Part shown: positions 1-4,765 of the stretch, one piece after another | Position numbering within the stretch: position 1 is the stretch's first letter | How the letters are laid out: every line of letters starts with the position of its first letter | Assembly (NCBI GenBank): GCA_041658785.1 | Contig: JBAZZL010000043.1 | Span: 1 to 8,832 of the forward strand | DNA length: 8,832 bases | Direction: 5' to 3' | DNA from: JAHJGG01 sp041658785 | GTDB taxonomy: Bacteria > Patescibacteriota > Patescibacteriia > Magasanikbacterales > UBA922 | Translations under genes and position numbers: made by a program | The notes under the pieces: generated by a model | Databases searched by the model: none | The model's input: only the letters and a program-made list of their open reading frames with translations | Told to the model about the DNA's origin: nothing

Positions 1-147
1 AAGTTGTTAATATTGCAGCCTTAGCTCCCAAACTAGTCGGGATCGACCTTTTGGCCAGGCATGCGAAATGTATTGTCCTTTGCTCTGCGTTTTAGCATTG
101 CGAGAACAACACAGGCCCTTTGCCCCTCCATTTTACAAGGAGAGACC

Positions 148-209
148 TACTGTATGGCACTGGCCGTCCCGCTCTGCTACAGAAAGCGAGCCAGCCTAGC
201 CATACAGTA
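148..209. other. Long imperfect hairpin, possible structured RNA or convergent transcription end
   Basis: The arms TACTGTATGGC (148-158) and GCCATACAGTA (199-209) are perfectly complementary over 11 bp. Inside them CTGGC (160-164) pairs with GCCAG (190-194), and CGCT (170-173) pairs with AGCG (185-188). There is no clean T-run on the minus side, so it is not a textbook terminator for the gene that ends at 263. The remaining sequence 1-147 has no convincing gene. It contains smaller stems (CTCC 126-129 with GGAG 139-142; GTCG-ATCC-CGAC near 38-49), so the whole of 1-209 may be one structured RNA running off the window. Identity is not recognised; tmRNA, RNase P, SRP and 6S hallmarks were looked for and not seen. 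Confidence 0.45.
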
Positions 210-272
210 ATAACTATTTCTTATTTCTTTATTTCCTATTTCTCTATTTCTTATTTCTTATTTCATTTTTCA
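210..272. repeat. Degenerate TTATTTC simple tandem repeat
   Basis: About eight imperfect copies of a 7-base unit (TTATTTC, with CTATTTC and TTTATTTC variants) lie between the hairpin and the stop codon of the DUF5667 gene. A similar pyrimidine-rich series lies upstream of the sigma factor gene near 2211-2275, so this type of repeat flanks the two-gene unit on both sides. No coding role is apparent. Confidence 0.6.
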
Positions 273-1531
273 TTCTTCTGAATAGTTCGCAATGTAGTCG
301 TCTGCGACTGCAATGTCGTTGTCCCGGTATTGACATCCAATAAATCAAATTGCTTATTTTTTTCGTCCGCCATCGTTTGCTTGGCGTCTTTCGTAATGGC
401 GCTCGCTCCGCTATTGATTTCTTTTGCCTTCACCAGCGCTTCTGACAACTGCCCGCCTTGCACCAGCTTTTTGGCTGTTTCCAAATCCACTGTTACCGCC
501 TCATTGGCTGCTTTCGCGCTCACTGCTGACTCGCTGTTTTTGCTCAAATCTCCCGCGGCAACAGCCTTCTTGTCGTCTTTTGGCGCGGCAAGCGAAGATG
601 TCGCGGTTGTTGATACCGCCAGTGTGGAAGAAACCGTTGTGGTCGCGCTGGCAGTTCTTTGCTTGGAATCTTCCAAAACAAGCTCCATCTCTTTTGTGGC
701 CGCGACTGCTTTCTCGGCATGATTGCTCAAATTGTCAATTGTCTTTTTGACCAATTCTTCTACTTTTTCTTGGGTAATTTCTCCCTGCTCGCCATTTTCT
801 TTTTGTTCTTGCGCCAAATCCACCACCAAACCAACCGCTTCAATCCCTTTGCCGGTTACATCCTGTTTTGTCTCGGAAATCTTGCCAATAAGTTCAGAAT
901 TATCCACTTTATCCATCGCCTCATCAAGCGTCTTTGATATTGACTCGGCTGTTTCTGTAATGCTGTTCGCAACCGCAGTGGCTTTTCCCGGATCATTCTC
1001 TTTTACGTTTTGCATGCTCTCGCTGGCTTTCTCTACGGTCTTTTGGAGAGAAGACAAAGTTTTGCCAACATGATCAAGTCTATTCTGCGAAACAAGCTCT
1101 TTGGCTTCGTATGCCCGCGTCTTTGCCACATTGTTCAATGCTTCTGCCTTTTTCTCCGGTCCGCCAGTCAGGCTGGCAACCGCGACCTGGGTTCTTTCCG
1201 TGGCAAGTTTAACGCCATATAACGTATCGCCGGGCAAGCTATTGTACGATGCGCCCACGCTCGCTGTCCAGCCAACCACAGAAACCACTACCACCAAAAA
1301 AGTGGTGAATACCGGCCGAAAAGCTCTATTGAATTTTTCTGGAATAAAAATTCGGAACGCCTCAAACAAATCAAAATCTAATTTTTCCGGCCTGTTTTGC
1401 GCAACCGCAATATGCGCAATATGTCTAAGGAGCCGCTCTCTATTGCCCAAAACCCAAAAACGGTCAGGGTTCAACTGACTGCCTTCTTCTTTTAATTTTT
1501 TCAATTGTTCTCTTATTGATGGTTGGCTCAT
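263..1531 (-). CDS. DUF5667 domain membrane protein, probable partner of the adjacent ECF sigma factor
   Basis: A 422-residue protein with a short cytoplasmic N-terminus, one strong membrane segment at about 74-96, and then the motif typical of DUF5667: SLPGDTLYGVKLATE at 98-112 (PGD, LYxVK, E). The rest is a long alanine-, lysine- and glutamate-rich helical region expected to be outside the membrane, with a Thr/Ser/Ala low-complexity stretch around residues 300-330. In many bacteria proteins of this type are encoded next to ECF sigma factors, and here the sigma gene lies 65 bp upstream on the same strand. Acting as a membrane anti-sigma or sensor is therefore a reasonable inference, but the cytoplasmic part (about 70 residues) does not show a recognisable zinc anti-sigma motif. 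No Shine-Dalgarno site precedes the ATG. Confidence 0.8.
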   Translation of the reverse strand: MSQPSIREQLKKLKEEGSQLNPDRFWVLGNRERLLRHIAHIAVAQNRPEKLDFDLFEAFRIFIPEKFNRAFRPVFTTFLVVVVSVVGWTASVGASYNSLPGDTLYGVKLATERTQVAVASLTGGPEKKAEALNNVAKTRAYEAKELVSQNRLDHVGKTLSSLQKTVEKASESMQNVKENDPGKATAVANSITETAESISKTLDEAMDKVDNSELIGKISETKQDVTGKGIEAVGLVVDLAQEQKENGEQGEITQEKVEELVKKTIDNLSNHAEKAVAATKEMELVLEDSKQRTASATTTVSSTLAVSTTATSSLAAPKDDKKAVAAGDLSKNSESAVSAKAANEAVTVDLETAKKLVQGGQLSEALVKAKEINSGASAITKDAKQTMADEKNKQFDLLDVNTGTTTLQSQTTTLRTIQKNEK

Positions 1532-1596
1532 AGCTACCCAGGGCTATTTGCTTTATCCAGCGCCTTCCAGAATACTCCACAGGAAAGCGTTTGAAT

Positions 1597-2172
1597 TTAT
1601 TTTTTTTGCGCGCCCGCCTCTCCGTAAGGGAAAGCATTCACGCTTTTGAGTTTTTTTATTGCTCTGTGCAATACCACGCGCACCGCAGTTTTCTTTTTTC
1701 CGACAATAAGCGCGATGTCTTTGATTGGCAATTCTTCAATATATCGCAATAGAACAATTTCCCTATATTCTTGCTTAAGTGTTTTAATAAGTTTAAGCAA
1801 ATAATTACTGTCGTATTTCGCGTCCAATTCTCTCATCGGCTCTATGCTGATCTGTCTCACAATATTTTCATCAAGTCCGCATTCCGGTTTTTTTGCCCTA
1901 TCGCGATACCAATCTATAACATTATTTCTGGCGATACCGTAGATAAGCCCGCTAAAACTTTGAATTTTTCTATCTTCTTTGGCAGTTAAATAATTCCAAA
2001 CTTTCAAAAATGCTTCGCTAGTCAAATCTTCCGCATCATGCTTATGGGATATCTTAAAGTATATAAATCGATAAATCTTCTCCACGTACTTGTCATATAA
2101 TTCAGCAAAGGCCTCATGGTCATGCTTTGTTCTAATTCTGTACAAAATAATTTTTTCATTGATATTCCTCAT
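1597..2172 (-). CDS. RNA polymerase sigma-70 factor, ECF type
   Basis: Directs RNA polymerase to a specific promoter set. Region 2 is visible as EAFAELYDKYVEKIYRFIY followed by DAEDLTSEAFLKVW and the GIARNNVIDWYR segment. Region 4 is YREIVLLRYIEELPIKDIALI followed by a helix-turn-helix ending in VVLHRAIKKLK. Region 3 is absent, as expected for the ECF class, and about 190 residues is the usual size. The reading frame is open to a TTG at 2193 (seven extra residues), with GGAG 12 nt before it. The ATG at 2172 is preferred because ECF proteins usually begin close to region 2. The DUF5667 gene follows at a 65-bp spacing, so co-transcription is likely. Promoter targets cannot be read from this window. 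Confidence 0.9.
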   Translation of the reverse strand: MRNINEKIILYRIRTKHDHEAFAELYDKYVEKIYRFIYFKISHKHDAEDLTSEAFLKVWNYLTAKEDRKIQSFSGLIYGIARNNVIDWYRDRAKKPECGLDENIVRQISIEPMRELDAKYDSNYLLKLIKTLKQEYREIVLLRYIEELPIKDIALIVGKKKTAVRVVLHRAIKKLKSVNAFPYGEAGAQKK

Positions 2173-2210
2173 ATATGAAGACGGGGGAAACAAAAAAATG
2201 TTACACTCCA

Positions 2211-2275
2211 GTTTCCAATTTCTTATTATTTCTACATTATTTCAATCGTATTTCAATCATTTTTCCAATTTCTAT
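2211..2275. repeat. Degenerate TTTC/TTTCAATC simple repeat upstream of the sigma gene
   Basis: Short pyrimidine-rich units (TTTCCAATTTC, TTATTTC, TATTTCAATC) recur about seven times just upstream of the sigma factor start. The composition resembles the repeat at 210-272. It probably lies in the 5' untranslated region of the sigma/DUF5667 unit. No clear -35/-10 pair was found here. Confidence 0.4.
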
Positions 2276-2356
2276 AAATATCAAAAAACAGACAAATTAG
2301 CCAATTTGACGACCATAAATATATCATAATCAATCAAAAAAAGCAAAGTCCTTTTT

Positions 2357-2495
2357 CATGATGCATGATGCACGCAACATGATGCATAACGAATGATACA
2401 AATTGTGTCATGCTATCTGCCTCGTGCATCATGTATCATGCTATGAATTATGCTGCGTGCCTCGTGCATCGTGAGATGCGTGCATCATGCATCGT
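2357..2495. repeat. Palindromic CATGATGCA-type repeat block, copy A
   Basis: Short 7-9 base units (CATGATGCA, GATGCACG, CGTGCATCATG) recur throughout, with one orientation in the left half and the reverse complement in the right half, so the block as a whole can fold back. GATGCACGCAACA (2367-2379) and GCATCATGTATCATG (2426-2440) are found again, exactly and in the same order, at 7636-7648 and 7721-7735. It is non-coding. It is a repeat family shared by two separate spacers, with no transposase and no obvious target duplication. Confidence 0.75.
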
Positions 2496-2499
2496 GTTT

Positions 2500-2590
2500 G
2501 TATAGACTAGCCTATACTTTACTGGATTTTTTCCTATTATTCTAGTATATTCTATAGACAAAAAAATAGTTTGTATACTCTAGTGTAGAC
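2500..2590. promoter_or_regulatory. Imperfect palindromes resembling operators
   Basis: GTATAGACTAGCCTATAC at 2500-2517 is an 18-base palindrome with one mismatched pair, centred on CTAG. GTATACTCTAGTGTAGAC at 2573-2590 has the same layout, also centred on CTAG and followed by the same TTT, with two mismatched pairs. Between them, 2541-2559 (TCTAGTATATTCTATAGAC) carries related half-sites in a less regular arrangement. Repeated dyads of this size suggest a dimeric regulator. They lie over 300 bp upstream of the sigma start and about 180-265 bp upstream of the plus-strand promoter at 2766, so the controlled gene is unclear. Confidence 0.4.
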
Positions 2591-2664
2591 TTTTGTGAAT
2601 ATAAATGATCAATAATAATGCTATTTATACTCAATTGCTAATTAAATTTCGTATAATACCCCGA

Positions 2665-2686
2665 AGCTAAAGATTGTTTTTTAGCT
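2665..2686. other. AT-rich hairpin after an isolated TATAAT box
   Basis: AGCTAAA (2665-2671) and TTTAGCT (2680-2686) form a 7-bp stem with an 8-base loop. A TATAAT hexamer lies at 2652-2657 on the plus strand but has no recognisable -35 box at 16-18 bp. The remainder of 2591-2765 is AT-rich, with nothing else identified. Confidence 0.25.
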
Positions 2687-2765
2687 AAATCTTAATAAAA
2701 TAATAATGTATGGATAAAATCTAAAATCGGAATTAATAGAGCAGAGAGGTATATATTCATAACTC

Positions 2766-2795
2766 TTGACAAAATTTACTTCAATCTGCTATTAT
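2766..2795 (+). promoter_or_regulatory. Sigma70-type promoter TTGACA-18-TATTAT
   Basis: TTGACA at 2766-2771 and TATTAT at 2790-2795 are separated by 18 bp. Transcription would start near 2802 and read through the small palindromes and the structured repeat array toward the helix-turn-helix gene at 3475. That would give the gene an unusually long leader of about 670 nt. A short unidentified RNA is the alternative product. Confidence 0.55.
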
Positions 2796-2837
2796 TTGTA
2801 TAGATCTTATTATACAAACAAATCAAAGGTATGAACC

Positions 2838-2877
2838 CCAGAGCAAGCTCTGGACTCTTGTCCGCCTTTTGGGCGGA
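2838..2877. repeat. Two short GC-rich palindromes
   Basis: CCAGAGC-AA-GCTCTGG (2838-2853) is a perfect 7-bp stem with a 2-base centre. TCCGCC (2861-2866) and GGCGGA (2872-2877) form a 6-bp stem. A looser third pairing, TCCG (2894-2897) with CGGA (2918-2921), follows. They are GC-rich islands in an AT-rich spacer. The TCCGCC/GGCGGA stem recurs inside the 185-bp repeats (3058-3072 and 3243-3257) and looks like a dispersed palindrome type in this genome. Confidence 0.55.
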
Positions 2878-2926
2878 TTAAACCACCTTCTTGTCCGGCG
2901 CAGCCCACAGGCGTAGACGGATAAAC

Positions 2927-2935
2927 TTATCCACA
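2927..2935 (+). promoter_or_regulatory. Exact match to the DnaA-box consensus
   Basis: TTATCCACA fits the TTATNCACA consensus exactly. Near matches TTATACAAA and TTATACAAG occur at about 2809, 3096 and 3281. A single exact box in an AT-rich spacer is not enough to call an origin, and neither dnaA nor dnaN is in the window. Confidence 0.25.
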
Positions 2936-2944
2936 AACAAATAA

Positions 2945-3129
2945 TATCTTGGATTCAACTTTTTAACGCAACAATACTATCTGTAATTGTCATAAGGAGT
3001 GCCGAATTGAACGTCGCAGTGAAATTCGGCTGGCAAATCAGCAAAAGGATCAAATTTCTCCGCCGATTGGCGGATCAATTTGACACTCCTCCCATTATAC
3101 AAGTGTTGCGTTAGATTCTGGAGTCAAAC
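2945..3129 (-). repeat. 185-bp structured element, tandem copy 1
   Basis: First unit of an exact tandem duplication with a 185-bp period; it differs from copy 2 at only two positions (3000/3185 and 3103/3288). Nested stems are visible. The outer stem is TAACGCAACA with TGTTGCGTTA. The closing stem is AGGAGT (2995-3000) with ACTCCT (3085-3090). Hairpin A is GCCGAATT (3001-3008) with AATTCGGC (3023-3030) around a 14-base loop. A weak small hairpin lies near 3030-3041. Hairpin C is CAAATT and TCCGCC with GGCGGA and AATTTG (3050-3081). On the minus strand a TATAAT sits 4-5 nt ahead of the closing stem. No reading frame of note. It is likely a structured RNA or a mobile palindromic element. Confidence 0.75.
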
Positions 3130-3314
3130 TATCTTGGATTCAACTTTTTAACGCAACAATACTATCTGTAATTGTCATAAGGAGCGCCGAATTGAACGTC
3201 GCAGTGAAATTCGGCTGGCAAATCAGCAAAAGGATCAAATTTCTCCGCCGATTGGCGGATCAATTTGACACTCCTCCCATTATACAAATGTTGCGTTAGA
3301 TTCTGGAGTCAAAC
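3130..3314 (-). repeat. 185-bp structured element, tandem copy 2
   Basis: Second unit, 183 of 185 bases identical to copy 1. The T-to-C change at 3185 falls in the closing stem, opposite A3270. This is a C-A mismatch if read on the plus strand but a G-U pair on the minus strand, which favours a minus-strand RNA. The second change (3288) lies outside the stems. Four bases of the next unit (TATC, 3315-3318) follow the end, as expected for tandem duplication by slippage or unequal exchange. Confidence 0.75.
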
Positions 3315-3338
3315 TATCATAATGACTAAAGAACTAAA

Positions 3339-3447
3339 AGGAATAACAAATTGAACCTCGCGGCGAAATTTGTTACGAGCATAATCGTAAATGTATACCT
3401 AACGGGACTGTCGCCGAACGCCATTTTGTCATCAACTTGTCATTCCC
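3339..3447 (-). ncRNA. Diverged third copy of the structured element, candidate RNA
   Basis: Sequence similarity to copies 1 and 2 is low, but the fold is kept. The closing stem is GGAAT (3340-3344) with ATTCC (3442-3446). Hairpin A is AACAAATT (3345-3352) with AATTTGTT (3367-3374) around a 14-base loop that matches copy 1 at 10 of 14 positions. The next hairpin is TTACGA (3373-3378) with TCGTAA (3385-3390). An outer AAATG (3389-3393) pairs with CATTT (3422-3426). Relative to copy 1, three base pairs of hairpin A and one of the closing stem changed on both sides. It ends only about 30 bp before the helix-turn-helix gene. The minus-strand TATAAT of copies 1 and 2 is not kept. Confidence 0.5.
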
Positions 3448-3474
3448 AACGACTGCAACTAACCAGTGTAATAA

Positions 3475-3813
3475 ATGATTAATGTGGTAAATCAAATTAA
3501 AAAAACAACTGAACAAAACGAAATCGTCAGAGTCTCCATATCTGAAGCGGCGCGGCTATTTGGCGTTAACGCTCAAACTATTAGGCGCGCTATAAAGGAC
3601 CAAGAAATAACCTATGTTATTGTTGCCGGAAGATACAAAATCAATTTTGAAAGTTTAGTAAAATGGTCGCAAAAAAAAACCACAATACTAAACAAAACCA
3701 ATAGCCGAGGCATCGGGCAGTATGTGGAAAAGTGGAAAATACGCAACACCCTCTATTCCCCAAGTCCAAAGAGTATCAAAGGCAACTTGTTGAAAGACGA
3801 TAATAAAAGATAA
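3475..3813 (+). CDS. Excisionase-like helix-turn-helix DNA-binding protein
   Basis: A 112-residue protein. Residues 20-41 (VSISEAARLFGVNAQTIRRA) form the MerR/excisionase-type helix-turn-helix. Residues 43-64 form the wing (ITYVIVAGRYKINFESLVKW), the layout of the helix-turn-helix 17/excisionase family that binds DNA as small regulators or recombination-directionality factors. The basic tail (80-112) is unassigned. It is the only clear plus-strand gene in the window. No Shine-Dalgarno site precedes the ATG, and no integrase is nearby, so regulator rather than excisionase is the safer reading. The structured repeat array directly upstream is a possible binding region (inference). Downstream to 3917 no terminator was found. 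Confidence 0.8.
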   Translation: MINVVNQIKKTTEQNEIVRVSISEAARLFGVNAQTIRRAIKDQEITYVIVAGRYKINFESLVKWSQKKTTILNKTNSRGIGQYVEKWKIRNTLYSPSPKSIKGNLLKDDNKR

Positions 3814-3857
3814 CCTTGACATAAAATTTTACCTCCTTTTAACAGCTACAGCACAAC

Positions 3858-3881
3858 AACACGCCAACACGCCAACACGCC
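3858..3881. repeat. Three tandem copies of AACACGCC
   Basis: An exact 8-base unit repeated three times in the spacer between the helix-turn-helix gene and the rpmG terminator. It has no coding role and is another member of the short-unit repeats typical of spacers in this window. Confidence 0.7.
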
Positions 3882-3916
3882 AATCTTCAGTTACTAATCC
3901 GCAATCATAGCAGTGG

Positions 3917-3948
3917 ACAAAAAGAAAGGCCGCCTTACTGTGACGGCC
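3917..3948 (-). terminator. Intrinsic terminator of rpmG
   Basis: Read on the minus strand, GGCCG (3948-3944) pairs with CGGCC (3932-3928), followed at once by TTTCTTTTTG (3927-3918). It begins 32 nt after the rpmG stop codon, the expected distance. Confidence 0.75.
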
Positions 3949-3979
3949 AAACTTATTATAAACTCAAAAACTTTTATAA

Positions 3980-4135
3980 CTACTTAGTCTCTTTATGCAT
4001 CGTATGCTTCTGGCAAAACTTGCAAAATTTTTTTATTTCCAAACGATCTTTTAGCGTCTTTTTATTCTTGCGGGAAAAATAGTTAGTATGTTTGCACTCT
4101 GTACACTCCATTTTTATCATGTTATCTTGAGACAT
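3980..4135 (-). CDS. rpmG: 50S ribosomal protein L33
   Basis: A 51-residue basic protein of the large ribosomal subunit. The four zinc-ribbon cysteines are present as CTEC (11-14) and CKFC (38-41), so it is the zinc-binding form. The family pattern TNYFSRKNKK lies at 17-26, and the ending QKHTMHKETK is typical. The length matches the family (about 50). The ATG at 4135 is preferred because the MSQDN start is common for L33; Met6 and Met9 are alternatives. It is transcribed alone, with its own promoter at 4199-4227 and terminator at 3917-3948. There is no Shine-Dalgarno site in the leader. Confidence 0.93.
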   Translation of the reverse strand: MSQDNMIKMECTECKHTNYFSRKNKKTLKDRLEIKKFCKFCQKHTMHKETK

Positions 4136-4198
4136 AGGTTGAAGTTAAAAGTCAAAAGTAAAAAAACTTGCGCCGAGGGATCAAAAACGAATAACGAT

Positions 4199-4227
4199 AG
4201 TCTACCGTAAAAATCATTTCCTGTCAA
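4199..4227 (-). promoter_or_regulatory. Promoter of rpmG, TTGACA-17-TAGACT
   Basis: On the minus strand TTGACA occupies 4227-4222 and TAGACT 4204-4199, with a 17-bp spacer. The predicted start near 4192 gives a leader of about 57 nt ahead of rpmG. The -35 box lies within 5 bp of the stop codon of the upstream membrane protein gene. Confidence 0.7.
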
Positions 4228-4231
4228 ATGT

Positions 4232-4636
4232 TTATTCTCTCTTCCCAAAAAAGAACCAACCGAAGAAAAACACCGCTCCGCCGACAGTATCCATAACCAA
4301 ATCCAATAAAGTATCAGCTAAACCGTAATTATTGCCAAGGGATATAATAAAAAAATTTACGATAAACTCCATAATTTCCCATCCTATCCCAAACACCGCC
4401 GCCAATCCCGTAAAAAAGAGAAGAAAAAGCCAAACTGGATGAATCGTAATTTTTGACGATAAGATATTTCGGTGGATAATATGCGCTGTCCAAGCTACGG
4501 CAAAACCTCCCGCGCCATGAAACACAATGCTAATGAATACATTGTCTTGAATAAACAAACCGTAGACAAGGACACTATTGACAATAAAAACCAGCCACAT
4601 TGGCAGAGTCGCGATGAATAGTTTGCGAAATAGCAT
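4232..4636 (-). CDS. Small YjdF-like (DUF2238-like) membrane protein
   Basis: An integral membrane protein of about 134 residues with four hydrophobic segments. HGAGGF, then GIGWEIMEF and DTLLDLVMDTVGG, resemble the conserved GWE..E and D..LD...D..G pattern of the YjdF/DUF2238 inner membrane proteins. The family assignment is from memory of the pattern and is moderate. Biochemical role unknown. The frame is open upstream to an ATG at 4705, but those 23 residues (rich in Leu, Ile and Cys) are encoded by a simple repeat at 4650-4705. The ATG at 4636, the first codon past the repeat, is therefore preferred. No Shine-Dalgarno site is seen. Translation from 4705 would add a repeat-encoded hydrophobic segment. 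Confidence 0.65.
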   Translation of the reverse strand: MLFRKLFIATLPMWLVFIVNSVLVYGLFIQDNVFISIVFHGAGGFAVAWTAHIIHRNILSSKITIHPVWLFLLFFTGLAAVFGIGWEIMEFIVNFFIISLGNNYGLADTLLDLVMDTVGGAVFFFGWFFFGKRE

Positions 4637-4649
4637 ATTTGACAATGTA

Positions 4650-4765
4650 ATAAGCAATAAGCAGAGTAAGCAATAAGTAATAAGTAGAAGAAGTAAGACC
4701 CTCATTGCTTACTCTGCTTATTGCTTACTCTGCTTATTGCTTACTCTGCTTACTCTGCTTATTAA
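4650..4765. repeat. Inverted array of CTTATTGCTTACTCTG-type repeats
   Basis: Units of about 16 bases (ACTCTGCTTATTGCTT, with shorter ACTCTGCTT steps) run in one orientation from 4704 to 4763 and in the reverse complement from 4650 to 4680. A 22-base segment at 4656-4677 is the exact reverse complement of 4717-4738. The array covers the spacer, the C-terminal codons of nfo (ending KQSKQSKQ) and the extended N-terminus of the membrane protein frame. It may also fold as a terminator-like hairpin between the two genes, although there is no clean T-run. Confidence 0.75.

Noticed and set aside
1..209. tmRNA, RNase P RNA, SRP RNA or 6S RNA
   Set aside because: Diagnostic segments (tmRNA TTCGAC-type 5' end and ALAA tag, RNase P GAGGAAAGTCC, SRP GGAAGGAAGC) are absent on both strands; no match to 6S layout could be made.
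2831..2881. 16-residue leader peptide downstream of the 2766 promoter
   Set aside because: It merely spans two palindromes, AAAGG is one base from the ATG (too close for a ribosome binding site), and it has no regulatory codon run.
2945..3314. Integron attC-like sites (GTTAGAT and ATTCAAC core-like words at the unit ends)
   Set aside because: The outer stem pairs continuously where attC sites need an unpaired central spacer, there is no cassette gene in the 185-bp unit, and no integron integrase is in the window.
2945..3314. CRISPR array
   Set aside because: Only two long near-identical units without spacers, and no cas genes.
2194..3474. Replication origin
   Set aside because: AT-rich and repeat-rich with one exact DnaA box, but no cluster of boxes and no dnaA/dnaN/rpmH neighbours. 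GC skew of the whole chromosome would be needed.
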